Shown here: positions 19,084 to 27,382 of the stretch, piece by piece
Layout: each line of letters opens with the position of its first letter
Position numbering within the stretch: position 1 is the first letter of the stretch
Assembly (NCBI RefSeq): GCF_021401245.1
Contig: NZ_JACBFY010000008.1
Location: 1 to 64,000 of the forward strand
From: Pseudacidovorax sp. NFM-22
Lineage (GTDB): Bacteria > Pseudomonadota > Gammaproteobacteria > Burkholderiales > Burkholderiaceae_C
Length of the DNA: 64,000 nucleotides
Direction: 5' to 3'
Program-made: the position numbers and the translations under genes
The notes under the pieces: model-generated
Seen by the model: the letters and a program-made list of their open reading frames with translations, nothing else
The model's database searches: none
Told to the model about the DNA's origin: nothing

Positions 19084-19979
19084 CGGAAGGACTCCCCGCG
19101 CGGATTGAGCGCATCGTTCAGGGCGTCGCCCATCAGGTTGAAGCCGAGCACGGTGAGCGCAATGGCCAGGCCCGGGAAGACCGACATCCACCACGCATCG
19201 CGCAGGTACTGCTGGGCCTCGTTGAGCATGGTGCCCCAGGAGACGAGGTTCGGATCGCCCAGGCCGAAGAAGCTCAGGCTGGCCTCGATCAGGATGGCCA
19301 TGGCGATGTCCAGCGAGCCGAGCACGATGATGGGCGCGGCCACGTTGGGCAGGATCTCGCGCAGGATGATGCCGCCATGGCCCATGCCCGCCACGCGCGC
19401 CGCCTCCACGAACTGCGACTGCCGCAGGCTCGCCACCGACGCCCGCACCACGCGCGCCAGTTGCGGCCACGAGAGCGCGGCGATCACCATCACCATCTTG
19501 GCGACGCTGGTGCCGTAGAGCGCGATGACGATCAGCGCCACCACGAAGCGCGGCAGGGTCTGAAAGAACTCGGCCGTGCGCATGAGCACCGCATCCAGCA
19601 GCCCGCCGAAGTAGCCGGCCAGCGCGCCCACGACGACGCCGACGGCCACCGCGAGCAGCGCGCTGGCCACGCCCACGATCAGCGAGATGCGCGAGCCGTG
19701 CACCACCCGCGCCCAGACGTCGCGGCCCAGGTCGTCGGTGCCCAGCCAGTGGCCGGCGGACAGTGGGGGGAGCAGCGCATCGCCGCCGCCCGAGAGCGGA
19801 TCGACCCGGCCCACCCAGGGCGCCAGGATCGCCGTGGCCAGCAGCAGCACCAGCCAGGCGAGTGCGAGCCGGCTGCCGGGCCGGCGCAGCAGCCGGCGCC
19901 AGAAGCCGGCATGCTGGAAGGCCGTGCCCACCGCGGGCTCGTTCGCCAGCGGCAAGGAAGGAGAAGAGGAGGAGGTCAT
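19080..19979 (-). CDS. Peptide-type ABC transporter permease, DppC-like
   Basis: The 299-residue inner-membrane protein has a cytoplasmic N-terminus of about 35 residues, a first membrane helix (LALAWLVLLLATAIL), a periplasmic loop with the GHWLGTDDLGRDVWARVVHGSR signature of DppC/OppC proteins, and then about five helices. The EAA loop that contacts the ATPase reads EAARVAGMGHGGIILREILPN. A GGAGAAGAGGAGG stretch upstream supports the ATG at 19979. The 189-base gap to the upstream permease gene holds a REP-like inverted repeat pair. Confidence 0.93.
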   Translation of the reverse strand: MTSSSSPSLPLANEPAVGTAFQHAGFWRRLLRRPGSRLALAWLVLLLATAILAPWVGRVDPLSGGGDALLPPLSAGHWLGTDDLGRDVWARVVHGSRISLIVGVASALLAVAVGVVVGALAGYFGGLLDAVLMRTAEFFQTLPRFVVALIVIALYGTSVAKMVMVIAALSWPQLARVVRASVASLRQSQFVEAARVAGMGHGGIILREILPNVAAPIIVLGSLDIAMAILIEASLSFFGLGDPNLVSWGTMLNEAQQYLRDAWWMSVFPGLAIALTVLGFNLMGDALNDALNPRGESFR

Positions 19980-20017
19980 CGTCGTCTCGCCATGACAGCG
20001 CAAGAGCACGGCATTGC

Positions 20018-20136
20018 TCCCTCTCCCCTCGCGGGAGAGGGCGGGGGAGAGGGGGCGGCGGCGCTGGCATAGCGCGAGGCTGCGGGCATGGGCACACCCC
20101 CTCTCCCCAACCCCTCTCCCGCGAGGGGAGAGAGGC
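20018..20136. repeat. REP-like inverted repeat pair between two permease genes
   Basis: Two imperfect copies of a hairpin-forming unit face each other. The first, at 20018-20056, reads CTCTCCCCTCGCGGGAGAGG followed by a G-rich tail. The second, at 20094-20136, is its reverse complement with few changes. Each has a CTCTCCC/GGGAGAG self-complementary core, and the two copies can also pair with each other over about 35 bases. This is the structure of a bacterial interspersed REP doublet. It lies inside an ABC transporter operon. Confidence 0.8.
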
Positions 20137-20168
20137 TCGAGGCCGCGCTTCGGTCGAGCTGCTTCATC

Positions 20169-21134
20169 TCAGGTGCGTTCCAGGCGCGGGTCCAGCAGGC
20201 GATGCAGGATGTCCGTCAGCAGGTTGGCCAGCACCACCGTCACCGACACCATCAGCAGGATCGCCAGCATCACCGGATAGTCGCGCTTGGCGATGGATTC
20301 GTAGAGCAGGCGGCCAATGCCCGGCCAGGCGAACACGGCCTCGATCAGCGCCGAGCCGGCCAGCACGAAGCCGAGGTTGTAGCCAATCACGGTGAGCACC
20401 GGCGCCGCCGCGTTGCGCAGCGCATGGCCCAGCACCACCTGCCATTCGGCACTGCCGCGGGCGCGGGCGGCCAGGATGTAGTCGGCATTCATCACCTCCA
20501 GCATCGAGGCGCGCGTGATGCGGGTGATGAGCGTGAGGTAGCGCATCGACAGCGCCAGGGCCGGCAGCAGCAGGTAGCGCAGGTGCTGCACGAAGCCTTC
20601 CCAGCCCGGCGCCACGCCGCGCACCGGGTTGTAGCCCTGCGAAGGCAGCCAGCCCAGCCCGATGGCGAAGGCCAGGATCAGCAACTGGCCGAGCCAGAAG
20701 TCCGGCACCGCATAACCGGCCGACGATGCGGCCTGGACCACGGAATCGGCCGGCCCGCCGCGCGCCCGGGCCGCCAGCACGCCGAAGGCGACGCCCAGCA
20801 CGCTGGCGAGTCCCAGCGCGGTGAGCGTGAGCTCTAGCGTGGCGCCCAGCCGCTCCAGGATCAGGCTGGCCACCGGCTGCTGGTTGGCGAAGGAATAGCC
20901 GAAATCGCCCTGCAGCACCTTGCCCAGGTAGTGCAGCAGCTGCATCCACACGGGCTTGTCCAGGCCGTAGTCGTGGCGCATCTGCGCAAGGTATTCGGGC
21001 GGCGCCGGAAAGTCGCCGACCAGCAGCGTGATCGGGTCGCCGGGCGTGAAGGCGATCAGCAGGAAGTTGAGCACCACCACCGCGAGCAGCAGCGGCACCG
21101 CCTGCAGCAGGCGGCGCAGGATGAAGCGTCCCAT
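20169..21134 (-). CDS. Peptide-type ABC transporter permease, DppB-like
   Basis: The 321-residue product begins MGRFILRRLLQAVPLLLAVVVLNFLL, the standard first helix of DppB/OppB permeases, followed by a large periplasmic loop (YGLDKPVWMQLLHYL, GDFGYSF) and about five further helices. The EAA loop is AARARGSAEWQVVLGHALRNAAAPVLTV (split here: AARARGSAEW, then VVLGHALRNAAAP). The substrate-binding protein gene lies 18 bases upstream on the same strand. Confidence 0.94.
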   Translation of the reverse strand: MGRFILRRLLQAVPLLLAVVVLNFLLIAFTPGDPITLLVGDFPAPPEYLAQMRHDYGLDKPVWMQLLHYLGKVLQGDFGYSFANQQPVASLILERLGATLELTLTALGLASVLGVAFGVLAARARGGPADSVVQAASSAGYAVPDFWLGQLLILAFAIGLGWLPSQGYNPVRGVAPGWEGFVQHLRYLLLPALALSMRYLTLITRITRASMLEVMNADYILAARARGSAEWQVVLGHALRNAAAPVLTVIGYNLGFVLAGSALIEAVFAWPGIGRLLYESIAKRDYPVMLAILLMVSVTVVLANLLTDILHRLLDPRLERT

Positions 21135-21152
21135 CGGGCTGGCGGGCCGCGC

Positions 21153-22748
21153 TCAGTCGGCGCGGCGCACGCCGGCCCACTGGTCGCGGGCGTCCAGCGC
21201 GGGGAAGACGCCGCTGAGCTTCTTCGAGGCGGTGTCCACCGTCTCCTCGTCGAACAGCACCAGCGAGGGCAGGTCCTCGTTCAGGATCACCTGCAGCGCC
21301 TGGTAGTCGCGGGCACGCTGGGCGCGGTCCACCGAGGTGGCGGCCTCGGCCAGCAGCGCATCCACCTTGGGGTTGGAATAGCCGCTGGCGTTGGTGTTGG
21401 GCGCCGTGCCGGTGTAGGTGGTGTACAGCCGCGTGTAGCCGATAGCCGGGTCGCCGGCCGAGAAGTACGAGGCCAGCGTCATGTCGAAGTCGCGCTTGGC
21501 GAACACGCGGTCGTAGTACACCGAGCGCTCCAGGGGCTCCAGTTTCACCTCCAGGCCGATCTGGCGCAGGTTGTCCTGGATGATCTGGGCCTGCGCCCGC
21601 ATCTGTGCGCGGCCGGCGTCGAAGGGCATGCGCAGCGTGGTCGTGCCGGGCTTGACGCCCAGCTTGTCGAGCAGGGCCTTGGCCTTGGCCGGGTTGAGCG
21701 GGTACTTGCGGTCGTAGCCCACCTCGTCGTTCATCAGCCACTTGAAGCCGTCGCCGAAGGCGCCGGCGCCCGGCCGGGCGATGCCGTTCATCACCTGCTT
21801 GACCAGCCGCGGCCGGTCGATGGCGAAGGCCAGCGCATGGCGTGCCTCCACCTTCGACAGCAGCGGCGACTGCGTGTTGAACATCAGGAAGTAGATGGCC
21901 GGGATGTTGACGCCGCGGCGCGTGGACAGGCCCTTGTCGGCCAGGATGCGCGGCACCTCGGGCTTGGGCGTATAGAAGTCCAGCAGCCCGTCGATCTCGC
22001 CCGTCTGCAGCGCCGGCACGCGGTTGGCCGCCTGCGGAATGACCTGGAAGATCAGGCTCTGCAGGTAGGGCTTGCCGGCGTCCCAGTACTGGTCGTTGCG
22101 CACCAGCGTCAGGGTGGAGCCGCGCTTCCATTCGCTGAACTTGAAGGGGCCCGTGCCCACCGGCTTCTGGTTGGCGGGGTTGGTGCCGACGTTGCCGTTC
22201 TCGTACAGGTGCCTGGGCAGGATGGGTGCGTCGAACACCGTCATCTGCGACAGGAAGGGCGCATAGGGCTTCTGCAGCTTGATGACGACGGTGGAGGCAT
22301 CGGGTGCCTCGACCTCCACGCCCAGGTTCTTGAACACCGGCGCCGCACGCGGATGCAGCTTGCCCACGATCTCGGTCAGCGAGAAGCGCACGTCGGCGCT
22401 GCTGAAGTCGCGGCCGTCGTGCCACTTGACGCCCTTGCGCAGCGTGAAGCGGTAGGTCTTGCCGTCGGGCGAGACGGTCCAGGCCGTGGCCAGCGAGGGC
22501 TGCGGGTTGTATTGCTGGTCCAGCCAGACCAGCCCTTCGAGGATCTTGGCCGACACGTCGCCGGCCGCGAAGTCGGTGGTGGTGCCCAGGTTGAGCGTGG
22601 GTGGATCGGCATCGATGCCCAGCACGGCCGTGCCCTTGCCGGTGGCGGCCCAGGCGCGCGGACCCGCGGCCAGCCCGCCGGCCAGGGCGATGGCGCCCAG
22701 GCCGAGCTGGCGGCGGGTGAGGGAAGGAAGGAGGTCGGAGGGTGCCAT
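21153..22748 (-). CDS. Peptide/nickel-type ABC transporter substrate-binding protein
   Basis: The 531-residue product has a Tat-like export signal (TRRQLGLGAIALAGGLAAGPRAWA) and the solute-binding family 5 fold. Landmarks include LEGLVWLDQQYNPQPSLATAW, the conserved YRFTLRKGVKWHDGRDFSSADV, KPVGTGPFKF and EARHALAFAIDR. It leads the operon and is divergent from an M20 amidohydrolase gene 153 bases away. The context suggests uptake of small peptides or N-acylated amino compounds. The ligand cannot be read from sequence. Confidence 0.93.
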   Translation of the reverse strand: MAPSDLLPSLTRRQLGLGAIALAGGLAAGPRAWAATGKGTAVLGIDADPPTLNLGTTTDFAAGDVSAKILEGLVWLDQQYNPQPSLATAWTVSPDGKTYRFTLRKGVKWHDGRDFSSADVRFSLTEIVGKLHPRAAPVFKNLGVEVEAPDASTVVIKLQKPYAPFLSQMTVFDAPILPRHLYENGNVGTNPANQKPVGTGPFKFSEWKRGSTLTLVRNDQYWDAGKPYLQSLIFQVIPQAANRVPALQTGEIDGLLDFYTPKPEVPRILADKGLSTRRGVNIPAIYFLMFNTQSPLLSKVEARHALAFAIDRPRLVKQVMNGIARPGAGAFGDGFKWLMNDEVGYDRKYPLNPAKAKALLDKLGVKPGTTTLRMPFDAGRAQMRAQAQIIQDNLRQIGLEVKLEPLERSVYYDRVFAKRDFDMTLASYFSAGDPAIGYTRLYTTYTGTAPNTNASGYSNPKVDALLAEAATSVDRAQRARDYQALQVILNEDLPSLVLFDEETVDTASKKLSGVFPALDARDQWAGVRRAD

Positions 22749-22901
22749 GGTGTTGTGGGTTCTGGGCAGGCCGGGAGGGCACTGTTTATAGCAAGTTCAG
22801 GGCCATTTGCCGGGGGCTGGCGCAGCGGCGCAGAATGCGCGCCTTCGGCTGACCGGCGCCTGCCCGTCGCCGTGTGGCATGGCAACTGCAAGACCCTTCG
22901 C

Positions 22902-24086
22902 ATGATCGACGTCCCCATCCATCCCGGCATCGCCGCCCACCTCGACGACATGGTGGGCCTGCGCCGGCAGATCCATGCCAACCCCGAGCTGGGCTACGAG
23001 GAAGAGCAGACCAGCGCACTGGTGGCCGAGCGCCTCGCGCGCTGGGGCTACACCGTGCACCGCGGCCTGGGCGGTACCGGCGTGGTGGGCACGCTGACGG
23101 TGGGTGCGGGTGGCAAGCGCCTGGGCCTGCGTGCCGACATGGATGCGCTGCCCATGACCGAGACCACCGGCCTGCCCTGGGCCAGCCGCCAGCCCGGACG
23201 CATGCATGCCTGCGGCCACGACGGCCACACCGCCACGCTGCTGGCGGCGGCGCAGGTGCTGGCCGCGAGCCGGGCTTTCGAGGGCACGCTCAACCTCATC
23301 TTCCAGCCTGCCGAGGAAGGCCTGATGGGCGCCAGGCGCATGGTCGAGGAAGGCCTGTTCGAACGCTTTCCCTGCGACGCCGTCTATGCGTACCACAACG
23401 AGCCGGGCTTTCCGGCCGGGCGCTTTGGATTCCTGGCGGGGCCGATCTACAGCTCGTCCGACACGGCCGTCATCACCATCGAGGGCAAGGGCGGCCATGG
23501 CGCCATGCCGCACACCACGGTGGACCCGGTGGTCGTGGCGGCGCACCTCATCCTGGCGCTGCAGACGCTGGTCTCGCGCGAGGTGGACCCGAACGACATG
23601 GCGGTGGTCACCGTGGGTTCGGTGCACGCGGGGCAGGCACCCAACGTGATTCCCAACACGGCCGAGCTCAAGCTCACCATCCGCGCGCGGCGGCCCGAGG
23701 TGCGGGCGCTGCTGCGCGACCGCATCACGGCCATGGCGCCCGCACAGGCGGCGGTGCACGGTGCCACCGCCAAGGTCGACTATCAGTGGAAGATGCCGCC
23801 CTGCGTCAACGATGCCGGAGCCGCCGCGTTCGCCCGCGAGGTGGCACTGCAGACCATGGGCGAGCGGGCGCTGATCGCGGACATGGCGCCGCTGCAGGCC
23901 AGCGACGACTTCGCCTTCATGCTCAATGCAGTGCCAGGCTGCTACTTCATCGTGGGGAACGGCGACGGCACGCCGGGCAACGGGCCGGGGTGCATGGTGC
24001 ACAACACGGGCTACGACTTCAACGACGAGATCCTGCCCAGCACGGCGAGCTACTGGGTGTCGCTGGTGCAGGCCTACCTGCGCTGA
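22902..24086 (+). CDS. M20 family metallo-amidohydrolase (hippurate/N-acyl amino acid hydrolase type)
   Basis: The 394-residue product belongs to the M20D amidohydrolases. Metal-binding and catalytic elements are seen in order: LGLRADMDALPM, MHACGHDGHTA near residue 105, FQPAEEGLMGARRM with the catalytic Glu pair near 140, HNEPGFPAGRFG, the dimerization-domain GGHGAMPHTTVDPV, and a C-terminal ASDDFAFML. Relatives hydrolyse hippurate, N-acetyl amino acids or IAA-amino acid conjugates. The divergent peptide-type ABC operon probably imports its substrate. There is no signal peptide, so it is cytoplasmic. Confidence 0.92.
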   Translation: MIDVPIHPGIAAHLDDMVGLRRQIHANPELGYEEEQTSALVAERLARWGYTVHRGLGGTGVVGTLTVGAGGKRLGLRADMDALPMTETTGLPWASRQPGRMHACGHDGHTATLLAAAQVLAASRAFEGTLNLIFQPAEEGLMGARRMVEEGLFERFPCDAVYAYHNEPGFPAGRFGFLAGPIYSSSDTAVITIEGKGGHGAMPHTTVDPVVVAAHLILALQTLVSREVDPNDMAVVTVGSVHAGQAPNVIPNTAELKLTIRARRPEVRALLRDRITAMAPAQAAVHGATAKVDYQWKMPPCVNDAGAAAFAREVALQTMGERALIADMAPLQASDDFAFMLNAVPGCYFIVGNGDGTPGNGPGCMVHNTGYDFNDEILPSTASYWVSLVQAYLR

Positions 24087-24316
24087 TCGCTGCCTGTGGC
24101 CTTCGCGGCCGTGAGCGCCTCCTGCGCGTCTTCCATCCACCAGTCGGCAGCGGCATAGAAGCCGTCCCACACGCAGCCGTTGCAGCCGCGGCCGCAGCAG
24201 GTGGTGGGCTCGGGCGGCGGTGGGCGCAGCGGCACGCCCGCTTCGGCCGCCCGGCGCTGCATCCGCGCGAAGAGTTCGCGGACCTGGGGCAGGGCGGGCG
24301 GCGTGGCGGCGTTCAT
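24074..24316 (-). CDS. Small oxidoreductase-like domain protein with a Cys cluster
   Basis: The 80-residue product contains the compact motif PPPPEPTTCCGRGCNGCVW followed by a DGFYAAADWWMED segment, which matches the oxidoreductase-like N-terminal domain family (PF09791). The CC-x2-GC-x2-C arrangement suggests a small metal or Fe-S site. Its function is unknown. The gene converges on the M20 gene and its last 13 bases overlap the end of that reading frame. Confidence 0.8.
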   Translation of the reverse strand: MNAATPPALPQVRELFARMQRRAAEAGVPLRPPPPEPTTCCGRGCNGCVWDGFYAAADWWMEDAQEALTAAKATGSDQRR

Positions 24317-24354
24317 GGGGCGCCGAGTGTAGGAGCGGCCAGGCGCCCACGGCT

Positions 24355-25092
24355 TCAGCCCTCTTCGGCGTGATGGCGAAGGTAGAGCCCCAGCACGATG
24401 TCGCGCACGCTCTGCACATGCGCGGCCACGGCCCGGGCGGCGCCTTCGGCGTCGTCGCGGCGGCAGGCCGCCACGATGACGCGGTGGTCCTCGTTGGAGC
24501 TGCGGTTGAAGCCGGCCAGGGACAGCTGCATGAAGGACATGCGCTGGATGTGCCCCTGCAGCATGGCCAGGATGTTGCGCGACAGTGGCAGCTCGGCCGG
24601 CGCATAGAGCAGTTCGTGGAAGCGGCTGTTGCAGTCGCTGAAGCGCCAGGCGTCCGTGGCTACGTCCATGTCCCGGATCAGCGACTCGGCCTGGTCCAGC
24701 ATCGTGGGTGTGAGCCCTGCCGCCGCCGTGCGCATGAGGTGCGGCTCGATCATCAGCCGCAGCTCGAAGGCGTCGCGCAACTGCGCCAGGGTCGGCGCCT
24801 TGACGAGGGCGCCGCGGTTGAGCTGCAGTTCGACGAAGCCCTGCGCTTCGAGCGTGCGCAGTGCCTCCCGCACCGGGATCTTGCTGACGTGGAACAGGGC
24901 GGCCAGCTCGTCCTGGCGCAGTGCGCGCCCGGGCGCCAGCAGGCCGCGCACGATGGCCTGGTGCAGCACATGCACGATGTCGTCGGTGGTCGGCCGTGCA
25001 CCCGCGGTGCCCAGGCGCTCGCGCACCAGGCGGGCCAGCGGGCTCTCTGCGGCTGGCGCGAGCGCCACGGCCTCAGGCCTGGCGCTCGCCAT
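24355..25092 (-). CDS. GntR family transcriptional regulator, FCD (FadR) subfamily
   Basis: The 245-residue product has an N-terminal GntR winged helix (DIVHVLHQAIVRGLLAPGRAL, QDELAALFHVSKIPVREALRTLEAQGFVEL) and a helical FCD ligand-binding domain with the metal-liganding pattern (FHELLYAPAEL, then NEDHRVIVAACRRDD and AAHV). It is the last gene of an ABC importer operon and overlaps the ATPase gene by 20 bases, so it is probably co-expressed with and regulates that operon. Start at ATG 25092; upstream in-frame starts lie within the ATPase gene. Confidence 0.92.
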   Translation of the reverse strand: MASARPEAVALAPAAESPLARLVRERLGTAGARPTTDDIVHVLHQAIVRGLLAPGRALRQDELAALFHVSKIPVREALRTLEAQGFVELQLNRGALVKAPTLAQLRDAFELRLMIEPHLMRTAAAGLTPTMLDQAESLIRDMDVATDAWRFSDCNSRFHELLYAPAELPLSRNILAMLQGHIQRMSFMQLSLAGFNRSSNEDHRVIVAACRRDDAEGAARAVAAHVQSVRDIVLGLYLRHHAEEG

Positions 25093-25912
25093 GGCCCTCG
25101 TGGATCCTGTCGCGCACGAAGGCGCAGATCTGGTTGAACACCGGGTCTTCCTGCAGCCCTGCATGCCGTGGCCGCGCGAGCGGCACGCGGATGTCGGCCA
25201 CGATGCGCGAGGGCCGCGCGTTCATCACCAGCACCCGGTCGGACAGCAGCACGGCCTCGCGGATGCTGTGGGTGATGAAGACGGCGGTGCGGCGCTGCTG
25301 CTGGTCCCACAGGCGGGCCAGCGCCAGGTTCATGTCGTCGCGGGTGATGGCGTCCAGGGCCGAGAAGGGCTCGTCCATCAGCAGCAGCCGCGGGTCGTGG
25401 ATGAGGCCGCGGCAGATGGCCACGCGCTGGCGCATGCCGCCGGAGAGTTCGGCCGGGCGCTTGTCGCGGAAGTCCCACAGGCCGGTCAGGCGCAGCAGCC
25501 GCTCCGCTTCGGGCCGGAACTCGGCCACCGGACGCCGGTGCGCCCGGATGGGAAAGAGCACGTTGTCTAGCACGCTCTTCCAGGGCAGCAGGGTCGCGTC
25601 CTGGAACACGTAGCCGAAGTCGCGCCGCGGACCGTCCACGGGCGTGCCGCCGACGCGGATGCGGCCGGCACTGGGCGCTTCCAGCCCGCCGATCATGGAC
25701 ATCAGCGTGCTCTTGCCGCAGCCGCTCGGGCCGACCAGGCTGACGAAGTCGCCCTCGTCGATGTCGAAGTCGGCATGCGCGACGGCCTGCACGGCGCCGC
25801 TGCGGCCGTCGTAGGTCTTGCCGGCGTCCTGCACGCTGAGGTAGCTCGCCGTGCGGTCGGGGGCTGTGCTGCGCGGGAGCAGCCAGGAGGGTGCGTTCGG
25901 GGTCATGGTCAT
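25073..25912 (-). CDS. ABC transporter ATPase, nitrate/sulfonate/taurine type
   Basis: The 279-residue product is an ATPase of the SsuB/TauB/NrtCD group. Walker A is GPSGCGKST, the Q-loop is YVFQDATLLPWKSV (with the LLPW characteristic of the group), the signature is LSGGMRQR, Walker B is LLLMDEPFSALD, and the H-loop is FITHSIREAVLL. ATG 25912 and ATG 25906 are both possible starts; the first residues are not conserved. The permease gene ends 4 bases upstream. Confidence 0.92.
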   Translation of the reverse strand: MTMTPNAPSWLLPRSTAPDRTASYLSVQDAGKTYDGRSGAVQAVAHADFDIDEGDFVSLVGPSGCGKSTLMSMIGGLEAPSAGRIRVGGTPVDGPRRDFGYVFQDATLLPWKSVLDNVLFPIRAHRRPVAEFRPEAERLLRLTGLWDFRDKRPAELSGGMRQRVAICRGLIHDPRLLLMDEPFSALDAITRDDMNLALARLWDQQQRRTAVFITHSIREAVLLSDRVLVMNARPSRIVADIRVPLARPRHAGLQEDPVFNQICAFVRDRIHEGHGERQA

Positions 25913-25916
25913 GGCA

Positions 25917-26669
25917 TCAGCCACCGAAGCGGCGCTGGGTCCAGCGCTCCAGCATCGCCACCAGGCCATAGAAGGCCAGGCCGAAGAAGCACAGCACCAG
26001 GATGGCCGCCAGGATGAGCGCGGTGTCGGCCTGGGCCGAGGCGAACAGCACCAGGTAGCCCAGCCCCGCCTGCGAGGTGATGAACTCGCCCACCACCACG
26101 CCGATGATGGCGAAGGTGGTCGCGATCTTCATGCCGCTGAACACGTAGGGCAGCGCATGCGGCAACCGCACCCAGGCGAAGACCTGCCAGCTCGACGCGG
26201 TGAGCGCCCGGCACAGCCGCAGCAGCGACCGGTCCACATGGTCCAGCCCCGCGAGCGTGGCGATCACCACCGGAAAGAAGCTGATGAACACCGAGAAGGT
26301 CAGCCGCGACTGGAAGCCGATGCCCAGCCATACGATGAACAGCGGCGCCAGCGCGATCTTGGGGATGAGCTGGAACAGCACCACGTTGGGATAGAGCATG
26401 TCGCGCATCAGCGCCGATGCGCTGAGCAGGGCGGCCAGCGCCACGCCCAGCACCGATGCGATGGCGAAGCCGGCCACGCTTTCCCACACGGTGGGCCAGG
26501 CATGGTGCATGAGCAGCGGAAAGGTGTCGACCAGCCGCGCGGCGACGGCGCTGGGCGCCGGCAGCAGCACCTCGCGGATGGCGAAGACGCGCACCGCGGC
26601 CTCCCAGGCCAGCAGGGTGACCAGGGCAAAGGCCAGGGGCAGGACGATGCGGCGCAACGGTGCTGTCAT
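25917..26669 (-). CDS. ABC transporter permease, nitrate/sulfonate/taurine type
   Basis: The 250-residue inner-membrane protein has about six helices and the BPD_transp_1 fold. It begins MTAPLRRIVLPLAFALVTLLAW and contains the VWESVAGFAIASVLGVALAALLS and QLIPKIALAPLFIVWLGIG segments typical of SsuC/TauC permeases. The coupling loop is around FAWVRLPHALPYVFSG. Its ATG overlaps the stop of the upstream RutB-like gene (ATGA), so importer and hydrolase are translationally coupled. Confidence 0.93.
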   Translation of the reverse strand: MTAPLRRIVLPLAFALVTLLAWEAAVRVFAIREVLLPAPSAVAARLVDTFPLLMHHAWPTVWESVAGFAIASVLGVALAALLSASALMRDMLYPNVVLFQLIPKIALAPLFIVWLGIGFQSRLTFSVFISFFPVVIATLAGLDHVDRSLLRLCRALTASSWQVFAWVRLPHALPYVFSGMKIATTFAIIGVVVGEFITSQAGLGYLVLFASAQADTALILAAILVLCFFGLAFYGLVAMLERWTQRRFGG

Positions 26670-27382
26670 GGGGCGATGGCCTCGGCGCCCGGCGCCGCCA
26701 GACCCTCCAGGAAAGCCACCATGTCGGCGGTCGTGGCGGTCCAGCCGAAGAACTTCTGGATGTTGAACACGCTGGATTCATAGACGGACGGCGGGCCGGC
26801 CTGCAGCGTGGCGTCGGCGACCATCACGGCGAAGAACTCGCGGTGGAAGGCATCGCGCACGGCGGTCTCGACGCACACATTGGTGTTGACCCCGACGAAG
26901 ACCAGGGTGGTGATGCCATGCGCCCGCAGCATCATCTCCAGGTTCGTGCCGGCGAAGGCGCTGTAGCGGGGTTTGTGCACCACGGGCTCGTGCGGCAGCG
27001 GCTGGAGGGCTTCGACGATCGCATGGTCCCAGGTGCCGCGGATCAGCAACTGGCTGCCGGGATGGGCGCGCATGTACTTGAGCGGATTGGACTTGTGCCA
27101 CATCGGCGAGCGGCGTGGCCCTGCTTCGGCCAGCGAGGGGCTCCAGCCGTTCTGCGCATGGACCACCATGAGCCCCGCGCGGCGTGCCGCCTGCAGCACC
27201 TGCGCCGCACGTTCGATCACCGGCGGCGTGCCGCTGACATCGAAGCCGGCCAGGTCCAGGTAGCCGCCGGGCGACAGGTAGCCGTTCTGCATGTCGATCA
27301 CCACCAGCGCCGTCTGCGAGGCGCAGGCCTCCAGCGGCTCCGGCAGGGTCGGCAGCGTGATCGCCCTGGCCTGCGCGGCCAT
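26666..27382 (-). CDS. Isochorismatase-like cysteine hydrolase, RutB-related
   Basis: The 238-residue product belongs to the isochorismatase superfamily of amide hydrolases. The catalytic triad is seen as Asp30 (VVIDMQNGY), Lys137 (VVHKPRYSAF) and Cys170 (VNTNVCVET). It shares long blocks with RutB, the ureidoacrylate amidohydrolase of uracil breakdown: MQNGYLSPGGYLDLAGFDVS, HAQNGWSP, WHKSNPLKYMR and FNIQKFFGW. No other rut gene is in the window. It sits between the binding protein gene (1-base overlap, TGATG) and the permease gene of an ABC importer, so its substrate is probably imported by that system. A carbamoylated or ureido compound is a reasonable but unproven guess. Confidence 0.87.
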   Translation of the reverse strand: MAAQARAITLPTLPEPLEACASQTALVVIDMQNGYLSPGGYLDLAGFDVSGTPPVIERAAQVLQAARRAGLMVVHAQNGWSPSLAEAGPRRSPMWHKSNPLKYMRAHPGSQLLIRGTWDHAIVEALQPLPHEPVVHKPRYSAFAGTNLEMMLRAHGITTLVFVGVNTNVCVETAVRDAFHREFFAVMVADATLQAGPPSVYESSVFNIQKFFGWTATTADMVAFLEGLAAPGAEAIAP

